In this document: positions 52,232 to 61,138 of the stretch, one piece after another
How positions within the stretch are numbered: position 1 is the stretch's first letter
Layout: every line of letters begins with the position of its first letter
DNA from: DATKUC01 sp964577375
GTDB lineage: Bacteria; Spirochaetota; Spirochaetia; DSM-27196; DATKUC01
DNA: 64,000 nucleotides
Assembly: GCA_964577375.1 (NCBI GenBank)
Contig: CAZNYW010000005.1
Location: 39,807-103,806, forward strand
Direction: 5' to 3'
The notes under the pieces: generated by a model
Told to the model about the DNA's origin: nothing
What the model saw: the letters and a program-made list of their open reading frames with translations, nothing else
Databases searched by the model: none
Position numbers and translations under genes: made by a program

Positions 52232-52870
52232 ATGAGCTCTACAAGACAAGACGCCGACCCGTTGCCCGATGACGGCAACCTCCCATCAGTGCTCAAACAG
52301 TTCGAAGTTGCACCCTGTGCCAGTCTCGAAATCGGCTGCGGGACCGGGGCGAACAGCCTCTGGCTTGCGGCGCGCGGATTCGAGTGCACCGGTATCGACC
52401 CGGCGTCCGCTACCCTGCGGATAGCTGCCGACCGGGCCCAGGCCGCGAACAGGGAGGTGCGCTGGATACGTGGTGTCTTCCCGGAAGACATTCCTGAGGA
52501 GAGCTACGCGGAAGGCAGCTTCGGATTCATCTTCGATCGAGGCGTTCTCGAGCTGGTCACCTTTCCCGCGCAGCAGCGCAAGTTTCTCAAGCGGATTGCC
52601 CGCCTTCTTTCGCCCGAGGGTATCTACTACGCGCTGATCTCACGAAGACAGGGGTCGCCGCTCCCGGGCGGCGTGCCGCTGTGGACCGCTCCGCAGGTGC
52701 GGCGGGCGCTGTCGCCGCATCTTCGCATCCTCCTGCTGCGGCCGGTTCTGTCGGATCCCTCCGACAAGGGCTCGGCGCCGGTGTGGCTCTGCGTCGCAGC
52801 GAAAAAGAGACGTGGCAGCTTGCGGGCGCGCTCGCTGTTCGGGTTCCGGAGAATCTTGGTCCGTCTGTAG
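52232..52870 (+). CDS. Class I SAM-dependent methyltransferase (TPMT/TehB-like)
   Basis: A 212-residue methyltransferase. SLEIGCGTGANSLWLAARGFECTGIDPA is motif I with the acidic residue, and FGFIFDRGVLELVTFPAQQRKFLKRIARLLSPEGIYYALIS is typical of the thiopurine/tellurite methyltransferase group. Divergent from htrA, with no clear ribosome-binding site; a CATGAT hexamer lies five bases upstream. The stop codon's last base is the first base of a repeat element. Confidence 0.82.
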   Translation: MSSTRQDADPLPDDGNLPSVLKQFEVAPCASLEIGCGTGANSLWLAARGFECTGIDPASATLRIAADRAQAANREVRWIRGVFPEDIPEESYAEGSFGFIFDRGVLELVTFPAQQRKFLKRIARLLSPEGIYYALISRRQGSPLPGGVPLWTAPQVRRALSPHLRILLLRPVLSDPSDKGSAPVWLCVAAKKRRGSLRARSLFGFRRILVRL

Positions 52871-53028
52871 TATCAAGAAGCGTGTTGATTTTTGACACTA
52901 AAATTCTGCGACAGAAAGAATTACACTATTTCGATGCTCTTTTCGACTTCTTCCGGGAGCTCTTCCAACGAGAAGTGGCTGTCTCGGAGGAACTTAGCCC
53001 GTAGCGATATCCACACGCTTCTTTATAC
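52870..53028. mobile_element. MITE/REPIN-like element with 22-bp terminal inverted repeats, copy 2
   Basis: A 159-bp segment. The left end at 52870-52891 reads GTATCAAGAAGCG then TGTTGATTT. The right end at 53007-53028, read on the minus strand, gives GTATAAAGAAGCG then TGTGGATAT. The ends agree at 19 of 22 positions. The interior differs from copy 1, is AT-richer than its surroundings, and holds a 41-codon open frame. It lies between the convergent methyltransferase and histidine-kinase genes. Confidence 0.6.
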
Positions 53029-53068
53029 CACCCACGGCGCGAATAGACGAAACTGGCAGCTGTGAATC

Positions 53069-54517
53069 TCAGGCCTGCGTGCGCGAGAACGGCAGGTGCA
53101 CCTCAACCGAAGTCCCCTTTCCGGAGGCGCTCTCCAGAGTCACGGTGCCCTGATGCGCTTCGACTATCGCTTTCACCAGGCTCAGCCCCAGGCCGAGGCC
53201 CGGGACCATAGGCACTGCCCGCGAACGGTAGAGCCGGGTCCAGATACGAGGAATCTCGTCCTCGGCTATCCCGATGCCGGTGTCCCGCACCTTCACCACG
53301 GCTTCGTCCTGTCCGTCCTGCAGCCCGACGAAAACGCTTCCGCCCTCCGGGGTGTACTTCACCGCGTTGTCCAGCAGATTGCCGATAACCTGTCTGAGCC
53401 GAACCGGGTCGCCGGGGATGGAGACGGGCGCGGGAATCTCAGTGGTGATGGTGACCCCCTTCTCGTCGGAAGAGAAGCGGTACAGGTCCGCGAGCTCCTC
53501 GATCAGCGTGTGGAGCGGAACCGGCTGGATGCGCAGCCTCATGACTCCCGATTCCGCCTCCGAAATGTCCATGAGCGTATTCAGCATGCGGAGGATGACA
53601 TCGGCCTCCTCCAGCGCGTCTTCAAGCGCTCTGCGGTAGGATGCGGCGTCCTCCGGCTCCTTCAGGGCGAGCTCGGCGACGCCACGTAGCCGCGTCAGCG
53701 GGGTCCGGAGGTCGTGCGCGACCACATCGAGGGAGTTCCGCATCTCGCGGATGAGGCGGTCGATCCGTTCGAGCATCTCGTTGAAATAGACCACCAGCTC
53801 TCCGAGCTCATCATGGGTCGAGGATACCGGGATCCGGGCGTCGGTACGGCCGGTGTTTATGATCGAGCGGATCGTGCGGTTGAGCTGTCCCACCGGGCGG
53901 AAGGTACGCGAAGAGATGAACAGCCCGCCGACGAAGCTGAGAACCATAAGCAGGGCGCTGATCGCGAAGAAATTACGCTGAAACAGATCGAGGATGAGCT
54001 TTCGGCTCTGGGTGCTCATTCCCACCTCGAGATAGTAGTTCTGCGAAAGTTTGATGCTCGCCACTTCGAGCTTGTAGTCGATTCCGGGGGCGCTCAGGGT
54101 GATGAGATCCGCATCGGTATCCGGCTTTACCCTTTCCAGTCTGTTGAAATCGAAGTTCTGCCAGATGATCGGGTAGCGCTGCACGAGCGTGTTATTGCTG
54201 GCGTCGGCGATTCGCACGAAGTAGGGCCGCTCGCCCATCATCAGATTCTCCACCTGGATTTCCTGCACGATCCGGTCGATGCCTCCGGACTGGAACTGCG
54301 CCCAGAAGCCGAGCAGTCGTGCGTTTATGTGGCTGATGTCGTCCTGGCGCAGATTGGTCAGCAGCGAGAAGAAAGTGGCGGCAAATAGCAGCGCGCTGCC
54401 GACAAGGAAGACGGTTGAAAAAATGATCGAAAGGCGCATGTTGAGCCGGCCGAGAAATCGCCTGTTCAGCCGGCGAAGGAAGCCCGCCATCCCGGACTCA
54501 GGTTGATTTGAGGACAT
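53069..54517 (-). CDS. Sensor histidine kinase
   Basis: A 482-residue membrane kinase. Transmembrane helices lie near 27-52 and 183-207, flanking a roughly 130-residue sensor domain. HAMP (about 208-260), HisKA with DVVAHDLRTPLTRLRG (phospho-His), and HATPase with NLLDNAVKYTPEGG, DTGIGI and GLGLGLSLVKAIVEAH follow. It starts inside the response-regulator gene (20-base overlap), so the pair is one unit. The architecture resembles QseC/CusS-type sensors; the signal is unknown. Confidence 0.94.
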   Translation of the reverse strand: MSSNQPESGMAGFLRRLNRRFLGRLNMRLSIIFSTVFLVGSALLFAATFFSLLTNLRQDDISHINARLLGFWAQFQSGGIDRIVQEIQVENLMMGERPYFVRIADASNNTLVQRYPIIWQNFDFNRLERVKPDTDADLITLSAPGIDYKLEVASIKLSQNYYLEVGMSTQSRKLILDLFQRNFFAISALLMVLSFVGGLFISSRTFRPVGQLNRTIRSIINTGRTDARIPVSSTHDELGELVVYFNEMLERIDRLIREMRNSLDVVAHDLRTPLTRLRGVAELALKEPEDAASYRRALEDALEEADVILRMLNTLMDISEAESGVMRLRIQPVPLHTLIEELADLYRFSSDEKGVTITTEIPAPVSIPGDPVRLRQVIGNLLDNAVKYTPEGGSVFVGLQDGQDEAVVKVRDTGIGIAEDEIPRIWTRLYRSRAVPMVPGLGLGLSLVKAIVEAHQGTVTLESASGKGTSVEVHLPFSRTQA

Positions 54518-55172
54518 AGCCGACCCCGCGGATTGTGTGAATGAGCTTGTCGCTCCTGCCCTTGTCGATCTTGTTGCGCAGACGGCTCACAAGCACATCG
54601 ACGACGTTGGTTTGAGGATCGAAGTCATAGTTCCAGACGTGACTCATGATCATGGTCTTGGAAAGCACGACGCCCGGATTTCGCATGAAGTACTCGAGAA
54701 GCGCATACTCTTTCGGCTGCAGATCGATGTCCTCACCGCTACGTTTCACCTCGTGGGCGAGCAGGTCCATGTCGAGGTCCGCAACCTGCAGCCTCGTCGG
54801 CTGACCGCCGATGGACGAGCGACGGATGAGCGCCTGGATGCGGGCGAGCAGCTCCGAGAAGGAGAAAGGCTTGACCAGGTAGTCGTCGCCGCCCTTCTGG
54901 AAACCGAGCACGCGGTCGTCCACAGTTCGCTTGGCGCTGAGAATCAGAATCGGCGTCTGGACGCCCTCGCTTCGAAGCCGGGAGATCATCGTGAGGCCGT
55001 CCATTCCGGGCAGCATGATGTCTACAACCGCCGCGTCGTACTCGGTGTTTCTCATGTAGGTGAAGCCCTCTTCGGCTGCATCGACCCGGTCAACGGCGAA
55101 TCCAGCCTGCCTGAGGCCGGTATCGATGAATTCCGAAATTCCCGCGTCGTCTTCCACGATCAGGATTCGCAT
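54498..55172 (-). CDS. OmpR-family response regulator
   Basis: A 224-residue regulator. The receiver domain has DD at 8-9, phospho-Asp in AVVDIMLPG (about 51) and Lys in YLVKPF. The winged-helix domain (about 130-220) has LQPKEYALLEYFMRNPG and VSRLRNKIDKG. The ATG at 55172 is chosen because GGAGG precedes it and the receiver starts there; it lies inside the 3' end of mnmA (13-base overlap). Partner of the adjacent kinase. Confidence 0.94.
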   Translation of the reverse strand: MRILIVEDDAGISEFIDTGLRQAGFAVDRVDAAEEGFTYMRNTEYDAAVVDIMLPGMDGLTMISRLRSEGVQTPILILSAKRTVDDRVLGFQKGGDDYLVKPFSFSELLARIQALIRRSSIGGQPTRLQVADLDMDLLAHEVKRSGEDIDLQPKEYALLEYFMRNPGVVLSKTMIMSHVWNYDFDPQTNVVDVLVSRLRNKIDKGRSDKLIHTIRGVGYVLKST

Positions 55173-56242
55173 GCGTCCTCCAGAATCATTCCGCTGCCCA
55201 GACAGACCTCCTCCGAATAGAGTACCGCGAACTGCCCGGGAGCGACACCCCGGTCCGGACGCTCCATTTCGACGGTCAGGGTGTCCCGCTCCCCTGAGCC
55301 GTCGGGACGGATCCTGCAGCGAGTCAGCTCGGGACCGTGCCGGATCTTCAGCTGCAGATCCTGCGTCTCCATCGGCGCTGCGCCGATCCAGTTGAGCCTG
55401 CCGATCCGGAACCGCGAACGTGCCCGCTCGCCCGCGCGGGCGCTGTGTGACACATAGACGACGTTCTCGCCGGTGTCCTTCCGGACCACGTACCACGGAC
55501 CGTTTCCGAGCCCGAGACCGGACCGCTGCCCGATGGTGTGAAACCAGTATCCCCGGTGCGTTCCCAGGACCGCGCCGGTCTCGAGTTCTACTATCCTTCC
55601 CTCCCGCTCTCCGAGGTAGTGCCTGACGAACTCCGGATACCGGATGCGGCCGAGGAAGCAGATCCCCTGGCTGTCCCTGCGATCCTGGTTGGGGAGGGAG
55701 AGCCGCCGGGCCATGGCCCGGACATCGGCCTTCATCATGCCGCCGATGGGGAAGAGGGCGCGGGCGAGCTGCTGCTGGCTGAGATGCGAGAGGAAGTAGG
55801 TCTGGTCCTTCACAGGATCGGGCGCGCGCTTGAGCAGGTAGGTGCAGCCCTGCTCTTCGATCTGCGCGTAATGACCGGTTGCCACCTTGTCGAAGCTCTC
55901 GCCTGCGTGATCGAAGAAGGCGCCGAACTTGATGCGCTGATTGCAGAAGATATCGGGGCTCGGCGTACGCCCCTCCCTGAGCTCCGCGAGCGCGTAGGAG
56001 ACCACGCGCTCGTAGTATTCGAGCTGCAGCGAGACGATCTTGAGCGGAACCCCTGCCTGAGCGCAGACAGCCCGCGCGAACTCGAGGTCCTCCTCCCAGG
56101 GGCAGGCGCCTATGTAGCTGAGCTCGTCCTCGAGCCAGATCTTGAGATAATATGCGGTGATGTCCTGTTGCCCGGCCTCTTTCAGCCTCCAGAGCGCGGT
56201 GGAGCTGTCGACTCCGCCGGAAAGCAGCAGTGCAATCTTCAT
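55160..56242 (-). CDS. mnmA: tRNA 2-thiouridine(34) synthase MnmA
   Basis: A 360-residue ATP-pyrophosphatase adding sulphur to U34 of Lys, Glu and Gln tRNAs. The PP-loop is LLLSGGVDSSTALWRL; PSPDIFCNQRIKFG carries one catalytic Cys and DSQGICFLG the second. GHYAQI and KDQTYFLSHLSQQQL are family segments. It heads an operon with a two-component system through overlapping ends. No ribosome-binding site is obvious. Confidence 0.95.
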   Translation of the reverse strand: MKIALLLSGGVDSSTALWRLKEAGQQDITAYYLKIWLEDELSYIGACPWEEDLEFARAVCAQAGVPLKIVSLQLEYYERVVSYALAELREGRTPSPDIFCNQRIKFGAFFDHAGESFDKVATGHYAQIEEQGCTYLLKRAPDPVKDQTYFLSHLSQQQLARALFPIGGMMKADVRAMARRLSLPNQDRRDSQGICFLGRIRYPEFVRHYLGEREGRIVELETGAVLGTHRGYWFHTIGQRSGLGLGNGPWYVVRKDTGENVVYVSHSARAGERARSRFRIGRLNWIGAAPMETQDLQLKIRHGPELTRCRIRPDGSGERDTLTVEMERPDRGVAPGQFAVLYSEEVCLGSGMILEDACES

Positions 56243-56367
56243 TTCATCATTCTCGTGCGATTCAGATTGTCTCTTGTATAATACTGCAGTGGTGAATCGG
56301 GTACAAACCTGTTAGTATGGCGGGTGATCTATCGCACCATCGGCGCCCGATGCCGCGTTTGCCTCGG

Positions 56368-56397
56368 TTCGAATGTCCGGGATATATTTATGATACT
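56368..56397 (+). promoter_or_regulatory. Candidate promoter of the mevalonate operon
   Basis: TTCGAA, 18 bases, GATACT. TATGAT overlaps it at 15-base spacing. An unpaired perfect TATAAT also lies at 56277-56282. The choice between them is uncertain. Confidence 0.35.
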
Positions 56398-56421
56398 TTG
56401 CATCCAAGAGGCAGGTCAATA

Positions 56422-57705
56422 ATGCCGGAACACGCCGTGGGACTGGGCGACCTGGCCGTATACATCCCGCGTCCGCGCATCGACATGGAGACACTCGTGC
56501 GCCATCGGGTTGCAAGCGAGCCTGAGCTCGAACGAAGGCTCCGTCGAGCCGTGGCATCCACCGGTCAGAAGGCGTTTCGATTTCCCGACCCGTGGCAGGA
56601 CAGCGCGACGCTGGCCGCGCAGTCGTTGACACGGCTGCTCGACCGCCCCCTCGCCGCGGGAGCAGGAAGGATACGTCATCTGGCAGTGGGAACCGAAACC
56701 ACCGTGGATCTTTCGAAACCGCTTGCAAGTTACGTCCTCGGGATGGCGTCGGGCGTCGGAACGAATCTCGACAGCGCCATCGCAACCTACCAGATTCAGC
56801 ATGCATGCGCCGGCGGAACGGTAGCACTGCTCTCGGTGGCAGCACAGCTTCTGGTTTCGGCCCCTTCGGCAATCGAGCGCGAGACGGGCGTGGTGATCTG
56901 TTCGGATGTGGCCCGCTACCGCACCTCGACGACGGCGGAGATAACGCAGGGGGCGGGCGCGGTCTCGCTGCTCATAGAGCGGGACCCGCGGCTGATCGAA
57001 CTCGACATCGGTACCACCGGCTACGCTTCCAGAGACGTAGACGACTTCTTTCGGCCGCTCGGCTCGGTTGAGGCAAAGGTCAAGGGTGCCTATTCGGTTC
57101 AATGCTATAACGAAGCACTCGAAGTAGCCTTTCTCGACCATTGCGCCCGCAGGCAGGAGGATCCTGCGCGGGTGCTCGCCGATACCGACCTCCTGGTGGT
57201 GCACGTTCCCTTCTACCAGATGGCCGTGATGGCCGCACACCGGCTGCTTTCCTCTCACCTCAGACTGACCGGCGAGAGTGCCGAGGAGTTTCTCGCCTGC
57301 AGAGGATTCTTTTCGGGAATCGAACCTCTCACCTCGATCGGCAACATCTACACCGGCTCGCTCTATCTCGCGCTCGCCTACCAGCTCGCCGAGCGCTACG
57401 CCACGCTTGGGAACGCGATCGCCGGCCGCAGAGTACTGCTTGCATCATACGGATCGGGCAACACGATGATAGTAATGTCGGGCAGGGTCTCTGCATCGGC
57501 GCCATCGGTTATCGCGGGGTGGAACATCGAGGAGATCGCAGGCAGCGCCCGGCAGGCGTCGATCGAGGAGTACGAAGCCTGGATCGCCGGCTCCTGCGAC
57601 AAGGACCGCTCCGTGCCGGCTCGAGCCGCCCGACCTGCGGCAGGCGATTTCTATCTTTCGGGGATACGGGATGATGGTTACCGGGAGTACGGTTATGCCG
57701 ACTAG
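56422..57705 (+). CDS. mvaS: Hydroxymethylglutaryl-CoA synthase
   Basis: A 427-residue thiolase-fold enzyme condensing acetyl-CoA and acetoacetyl-CoA, the first committed step of the mevalonate route. The nucleophile Cys is in QIQHACAGGTVAL (about residue 128). FFSGIEPLTSIGNIYTGSLYLAL is the C-terminal signature; the general-base Glu is in the SKPLASYVLG/TVDL region. The ATG at 56422 follows AGAGG; the frame extends upstream without support. First gene of a six-gene operon. Confidence 0.93.
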   Translation: MPEHAVGLGDLAVYIPRPRIDMETLVRHRVASEPELERRLRRAVASTGQKAFRFPDPWQDSATLAAQSLTRLLDRPLAAGAGRIRHLAVGTETTVDLSKPLASYVLGMASGVGTNLDSAIATYQIQHACAGGTVALLSVAAQLLVSAPSAIERETGVVICSDVARYRTSTTAEITQGAGAVSLLIERDPRLIELDIGTTGYASRDVDDFFRPLGSVEAKVKGAYSVQCYNEALEVAFLDHCARRQEDPARVLADTDLLVVHVPFYQMAVMAAHRLLSSHLRLTGESAEEFLACRGFFSGIEPLTSIGNIYTGSLYLALAYQLAERYATLGNAIAGRRVLLASYGSGNTMIVMSGRVSASAPSVIAGWNIEEIAGSARQASIEEYEAWIAGSCDKDRSVPARAARPAAGDFYLSGIRDDGYREYGYAD

Positions 57706-58840
57706 CGACGGCGCCGCAGATGACCTTGGCGCACGAAAGGCCCGGCACCTCGAAATCTGTGTTGATCCGGACCATTACCAGGTGGAGTTCGGAAATTCCG
57801 GCTTCGACGGCCTGAGGCTGATACACCGTTCGATGCCCGAAATCTCGGAGCGGGAGATAGACACTTCGGTCGACTTTCTCGGCTCCCGGGTACGTCTTCC
57901 ACTCTTCATCTCTTCGATGACCGGCGGATCGGAAGCGGCCTTCAGGATCAACAAGCAGCTCGCGGAGGCCGCCCAGATCGCCGGTGTGCCGGTGGGAATG
58001 GGTTCCATCCGGATACTCCTCCGCAAGCCTGAAGTCATCTCTCATTTTCAGCTCAGGAAGATAGCTCCGGATGTCCCGGTAATCGCGAACATCGGAGCAG
58101 TACAGGTCCGTGACGTCGACGCAAAGGAGATTTTGGAGCTGGCAAAACGGCTCGAGGTTCAGGCAATCGCCGTGCACCTGAACCCGGCCCAGGAGCTCTT
58201 CCAGCCGGAGGGAGACCGGGACTTTCGCGGCATCCTTCCCGCGATTGCGAGATTCTGTGACCGTTCACCGGTTCCTGTCATAGTGAAGGAGACCGGATGC
58301 GGCATCCGACCCGACGAGGTGGGAAGGCTTCTCGACGCGGGCGCAGCATGGGTGAACCTCGCCGGAGGCGGCGGCACCAACTGGATCACGGTGGAGGCCT
58401 ACCGCCTCGACGCCGAAGCAGAGGCGGCCGCGCGTGAGTTCGACGACTGGGGCACGCCCACCGCGAACATCCTTGCCGCTCTCGGGCTGCGTGAGAAGAG
58501 GAGCCCGGGCACTGCCGGTGCGGGTGCACAGGGTCACGTCCTCGCCTCCGGCGGCCTGAGAAGCGGCATGGATCTGGTCAAATCCCTCGCGCTCGGAGCT
58601 TCCCTCGGCGGTTATGCGCTCCCCTTCGTTCGAGCGGTGGCCGCCTCCGGAGCGGAGGGGGTGGTAGCCCTTATCCGCCGCTTCGAACGGGTGCTCCGCA
58701 GCGCGATGACATTGACCGGCTGCCGGACAGTCGCCGATCTGCAGCGCACCCCGCTTCTCTTCTCACCTGACTTCGCTGCCCGCGTCGACGGCCTGCGAAC
58801 CGCGCTTGAGGCAGGCGGAGAGGAGGGGGAAGATCCGTGA
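57695..58840 (+). CDS. fni: Isopentenyl-diphosphate isomerase, type 2
   Basis: A 381-residue FMN/NADPH enzyme interconverting IPP and DMAPP. ARKARHLEICVD, FISSMTGGS (FMN contact), GMGSIRILL, AVHLNPAQELFQPEGDRDF (catalytic Gln/Glu) and VNLAGGGGTNW are Fni motifs. The ATG at 57695 is favoured by GGGAG upstream and overlaps the end of mvaS. Earlier in-frame ATGs at 57671 and 57674 are possible. Confidence 0.92.
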   Translation: MPTSDGAADDLGARKARHLEICVDPDHYQVEFGNSGFDGLRLIHRSMPEISEREIDTSVDFLGSRVRLPLFISSMTGGSEAAFRINKQLAEAAQIAGVPVGMGSIRILLRKPEVISHFQLRKIAPDVPVIANIGAVQVRDVDAKEILELAKRLEVQAIAVHLNPAQELFQPEGDRDFRGILPAIARFCDRSPVPVIVKETGCGIRPDEVGRLLDAGAAWVNLAGGGGTNWITVEAYRLDAEAEAAAREFDDWGTPTANILAALGLREKRSPGTAGAGAQGHVLASGGLRSGMDLVKSLALGASLGGYALPFVRAVAASGAEGVVALIRRFERVLRSAMTLTGCRTVADLQRTPLLFSPDFAARVDGLRTALEAGGEEGEDP

Positions 58841-60117
58841 GCTCACATTCACTGCCGGCCAGATTCCGAAAGCTCACCGTCGGGGGGCGCCGCGACGCCC
58901 TTCGCGAGGCATGCGGCCTGACTGAGCAGCAGCTGGCCGGTTTCGGTACCGACCCCGATATGCTCGAGCGTGCGGACGTCATGGTGGAATACGCAGTCGG
59001 GTACGTTGCGGTACCGATTGGCGTCGCTCCAGGATTCGTGATCGACGGTGAAACGAGGAATATCCCCCTGGCCACCGAGGAGCCGTCGGTGGTTGCGGCC
59101 GCCGCGTTTGCCGGCTCGCTCGTTTCACGCGAGGGAGGGTTCACCACCCGTGCATCTGAGCCGTTGATGACAGCGCAGGTTTACCTGCGGAACGCCCCGG
59201 CGGGAGCCGAAGGGCGGGTGCTTGCCGGTGAGCAGAGAATTCGATCGGCGGTCGCCGCCGTGCTTGCGCGGATGGAGTCGCGGGGCGGTGGCCTAAGGCG
59301 GATCGAGGCGACACGGCTGACCGGAACGGACGGGGTAAATCACTTGAGAGTCCATCTCCACGTCGACGTGCGCGATGCAATGGGCGCGAACATCCTGAAC
59401 TCGGTAGCGGAAAGCGCACGGCCGGTGATCGAAGAGCTGAGCGGCGGTGAGGCCGTGATGTGCATTCTCTCCAACGCAGCTGCCGACCGCACCGCGGAGG
59501 CGCGGTTCAGCATACCGGTCGCTGCGCTTTCGCGGCGCGGTTTCACCGGCGAACAGGTGGCCGCGCGCGTGGTCGAGGCCGCCGCGATTGCGGATACGGA
59601 TCCGGACCGCGCGGTCACCCACAACAAGGGCATCATGAACGGAGTCTCTGCGCTGGCGCTCGCGACTGGAAACGACACGCGCGCAATCGAATCGGCAGCA
59701 CACCGGTTCGCCGTGCGGGAGGGCCGCTACGGCTCCCTTACTCGTTTCGCGCTCGACTCGGGCAGGCTCGAAGGCAGGATAGAGCTTCCGGCTCCGTTCG
59801 GCACGGTCGGCGGTGCTGCAGACTTCCATCCGGCAGCGAAAAGCGCGCTCGCCGTGCTCGGGAACCCGGACGCACAGACACTTGGCCGCATCGCGGCCTC
59901 GCTCGGCCTCGCGCAGAACCTTGCAGCCCTGTCGGCGCTGGTCTCCGAAGGCATTCAGCAGGGACACATGCGGCTTCATGCGCGACGGCTGGCGTTCGAT
60001 GCTGGAGCGCGCGGCGAGGAGATCGCCGCTGTAGCTGCGCGGCTCCATGATTCGGGCCTGTTCGACCGCGACCAGGCCGAGGCGCTGCTCCGCGAGGTCC
60101 GCGACGATGTCAGATAG
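58837..60117 (+). CDS. mvaA: Hydroxymethylglutaryl-CoA reductase, class II type
   Basis: A 426-residue enzyme making mevalonate from HMG-CoA. LATEEPSVVAAAAFA (catalytic Glu), DVRDAMGANILN (Asp), THNKGIMNGVSALALATGND (Lys) and MRLHARR (His) are the active-site motifs. The size and lack of a membrane domain indicate the bacterial soluble class II. It starts with a GTG overlapping the fni stop (GTGA), so it is coupled. Confidence 0.94.
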   Translation: MSSHSLPARFRKLTVGGRRDALREACGLTEQQLAGFGTDPDMLERADVMVEYAVGYVAVPIGVAPGFVIDGETRNIPLATEEPSVVAAAAFAGSLVSREGGFTTRASEPLMTAQVYLRNAPAGAEGRVLAGEQRIRSAVAAVLARMESRGGGLRRIEATRLTGTDGVNHLRVHLHVDVRDAMGANILNSVAESARPVIEELSGGEAVMCILSNAAADRTAEARFSIPVAALSRRGFTGEQVAARVVEAAAIADTDPDRAVTHNKGIMNGVSALALATGNDTRAIESAAHRFAVREGRYGSLTRFALDSGRLEGRIELPAPFGTVGGAADFHPAAKSALAVLGNPDAQTLGRIAASLGLAQNLAALSALVSEGIQQGHMRLHARRLAFDAGARGEEIAAVAARLHDSGLFDRDQAEALLREVRDDVR

Positions 60118-61138
60118 CGCCGTTTGCATCGCATCGCCAAGCCTTGCGCTCATCAAGTACTGGGGCAAAGAGGATGAGGGCACAAACGTGCCCGCGACCG
60201 GAAGTCTCGCGGTCACGCTCGGCGGACTCGAGACGAGGACCGTGGTCGAGGTGTCCGAGGAGGGAGCCGACCGGGTGATCATCGACGGCTGCCTGCAGCC
60301 GCCGCAGCGGTTCGCACCGTTTTTCGATAACCTCCGGGATTTTCTCTGCCGGAACGTCGCCTTCTCGGAAACTCTCAAGTGCCCCGGCAACCCTTCACGC
60401 CTTCGGTTCAGTGCCCGCAGCACGAACTCCTTTCCAACGGCGGCGGGAATCGCCAGCTCGTCTTCCGGCTTTGCAGCGCTTGCCGGAGCCTGCGCCGCGG
60501 CGGCCGGCATCGAGCCGCCGGCGGAGGAGCTTTCGGCGCTCGCTCGCGTCGGATCAGGCTCCGCCGCCCGGTCCATATTCGGCGGCTACGTGCATTTCCC
60601 GGCCGGCGCGCGCTTCGCCGAGCCGGTGCGGCCGCCGGACTGGATCCCGGGGCTACGCATGGCAGTTGCCATCGTGAGATCCGAATCGAAAGAGCACGCC
60701 TCGCGTGATGCCATGGAGCATTCGAAGGCAACGAGCCCCTACTACCACGAGTGGATCCGAACCTCGCCCGCCGACCTTTCGCGCGCGCTCGACGCACTCG
60801 AGGCGCGGGACATCGAAGAGCTCGGCGAGGCGATGAGACGAAGCTACCTCCGCATGTTCGGGACCATTTTCTCGGCCGACCCGCCGATCAATTACTGGCT
60901 GCCGGACTCGGTCGCAATCATCCGCGCGTGCGAGGAGCTCCGGTCCAGAGGCTTCGCCGCCTGGGAAACGATGGACGCGGGCCCGCAGGTGAAGATCCTG
61001 ACACTCGAGAGCGATCTGAGGCATGTGCATCAGTCTCTGCTCGCCGCGGTCCCGGGCGTCCTGATCATCGATTCGGCGCCGGGTGCCGGGCTCCGGTTCC
61101 CCGAAGGAGCGGCGGATGAGGCTGACGGTCCCCGGTAA
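60107..61138 (+). CDS. mvaD: Diphosphomevalonate decarboxylase
   Basis: A 343-residue GHMP-fold enzyme producing IPP. ASPSLALIKYWGKEDE, the ATP loop TAAGIASSSSGFAALAGA, GSGSAARSIFGGYVHF and TMDAGPQVKIL are signatures. The ATG at 60107 lies inside the 3' end of mvaA (11-base overlap). A longer frame upstream is rejected. Confidence 0.94.
   Translation: MSDSAVCIASPSLALIKYWGKEDEGTNVPATGSLAVTLGGLETRTVVEVSEEGADRVIIDGCLQPPQRFAPFFDNLRDFLCRNVAFSETLKCPGNPSRLRFSARSTNSFPTAAGIASSSSGFAALAGACAAAAGIEPPAEELSALARVGSGSAARSIFGGYVHFPAGARFAEPVRPPDWIPGLRMAVAIVRSESKEHASRDAMEHSKATSPYYHEWIRTSPADLSRALDALEARDIEELGEAMRRSYLRMFGTIFSADPPINYWLPDSVAIIRACEELRSRGFAAWETMDAGPQVKILTLESDLRHVHQSLLAAVPGVLIIDSAPGAGLRFPEGAADEADGPR

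Noticed and set aside
56361..56382. tRNA-like GGTTCGAAT motif
   Set aside because: No matching acceptor stem, D-arm or anticodon arm around it.
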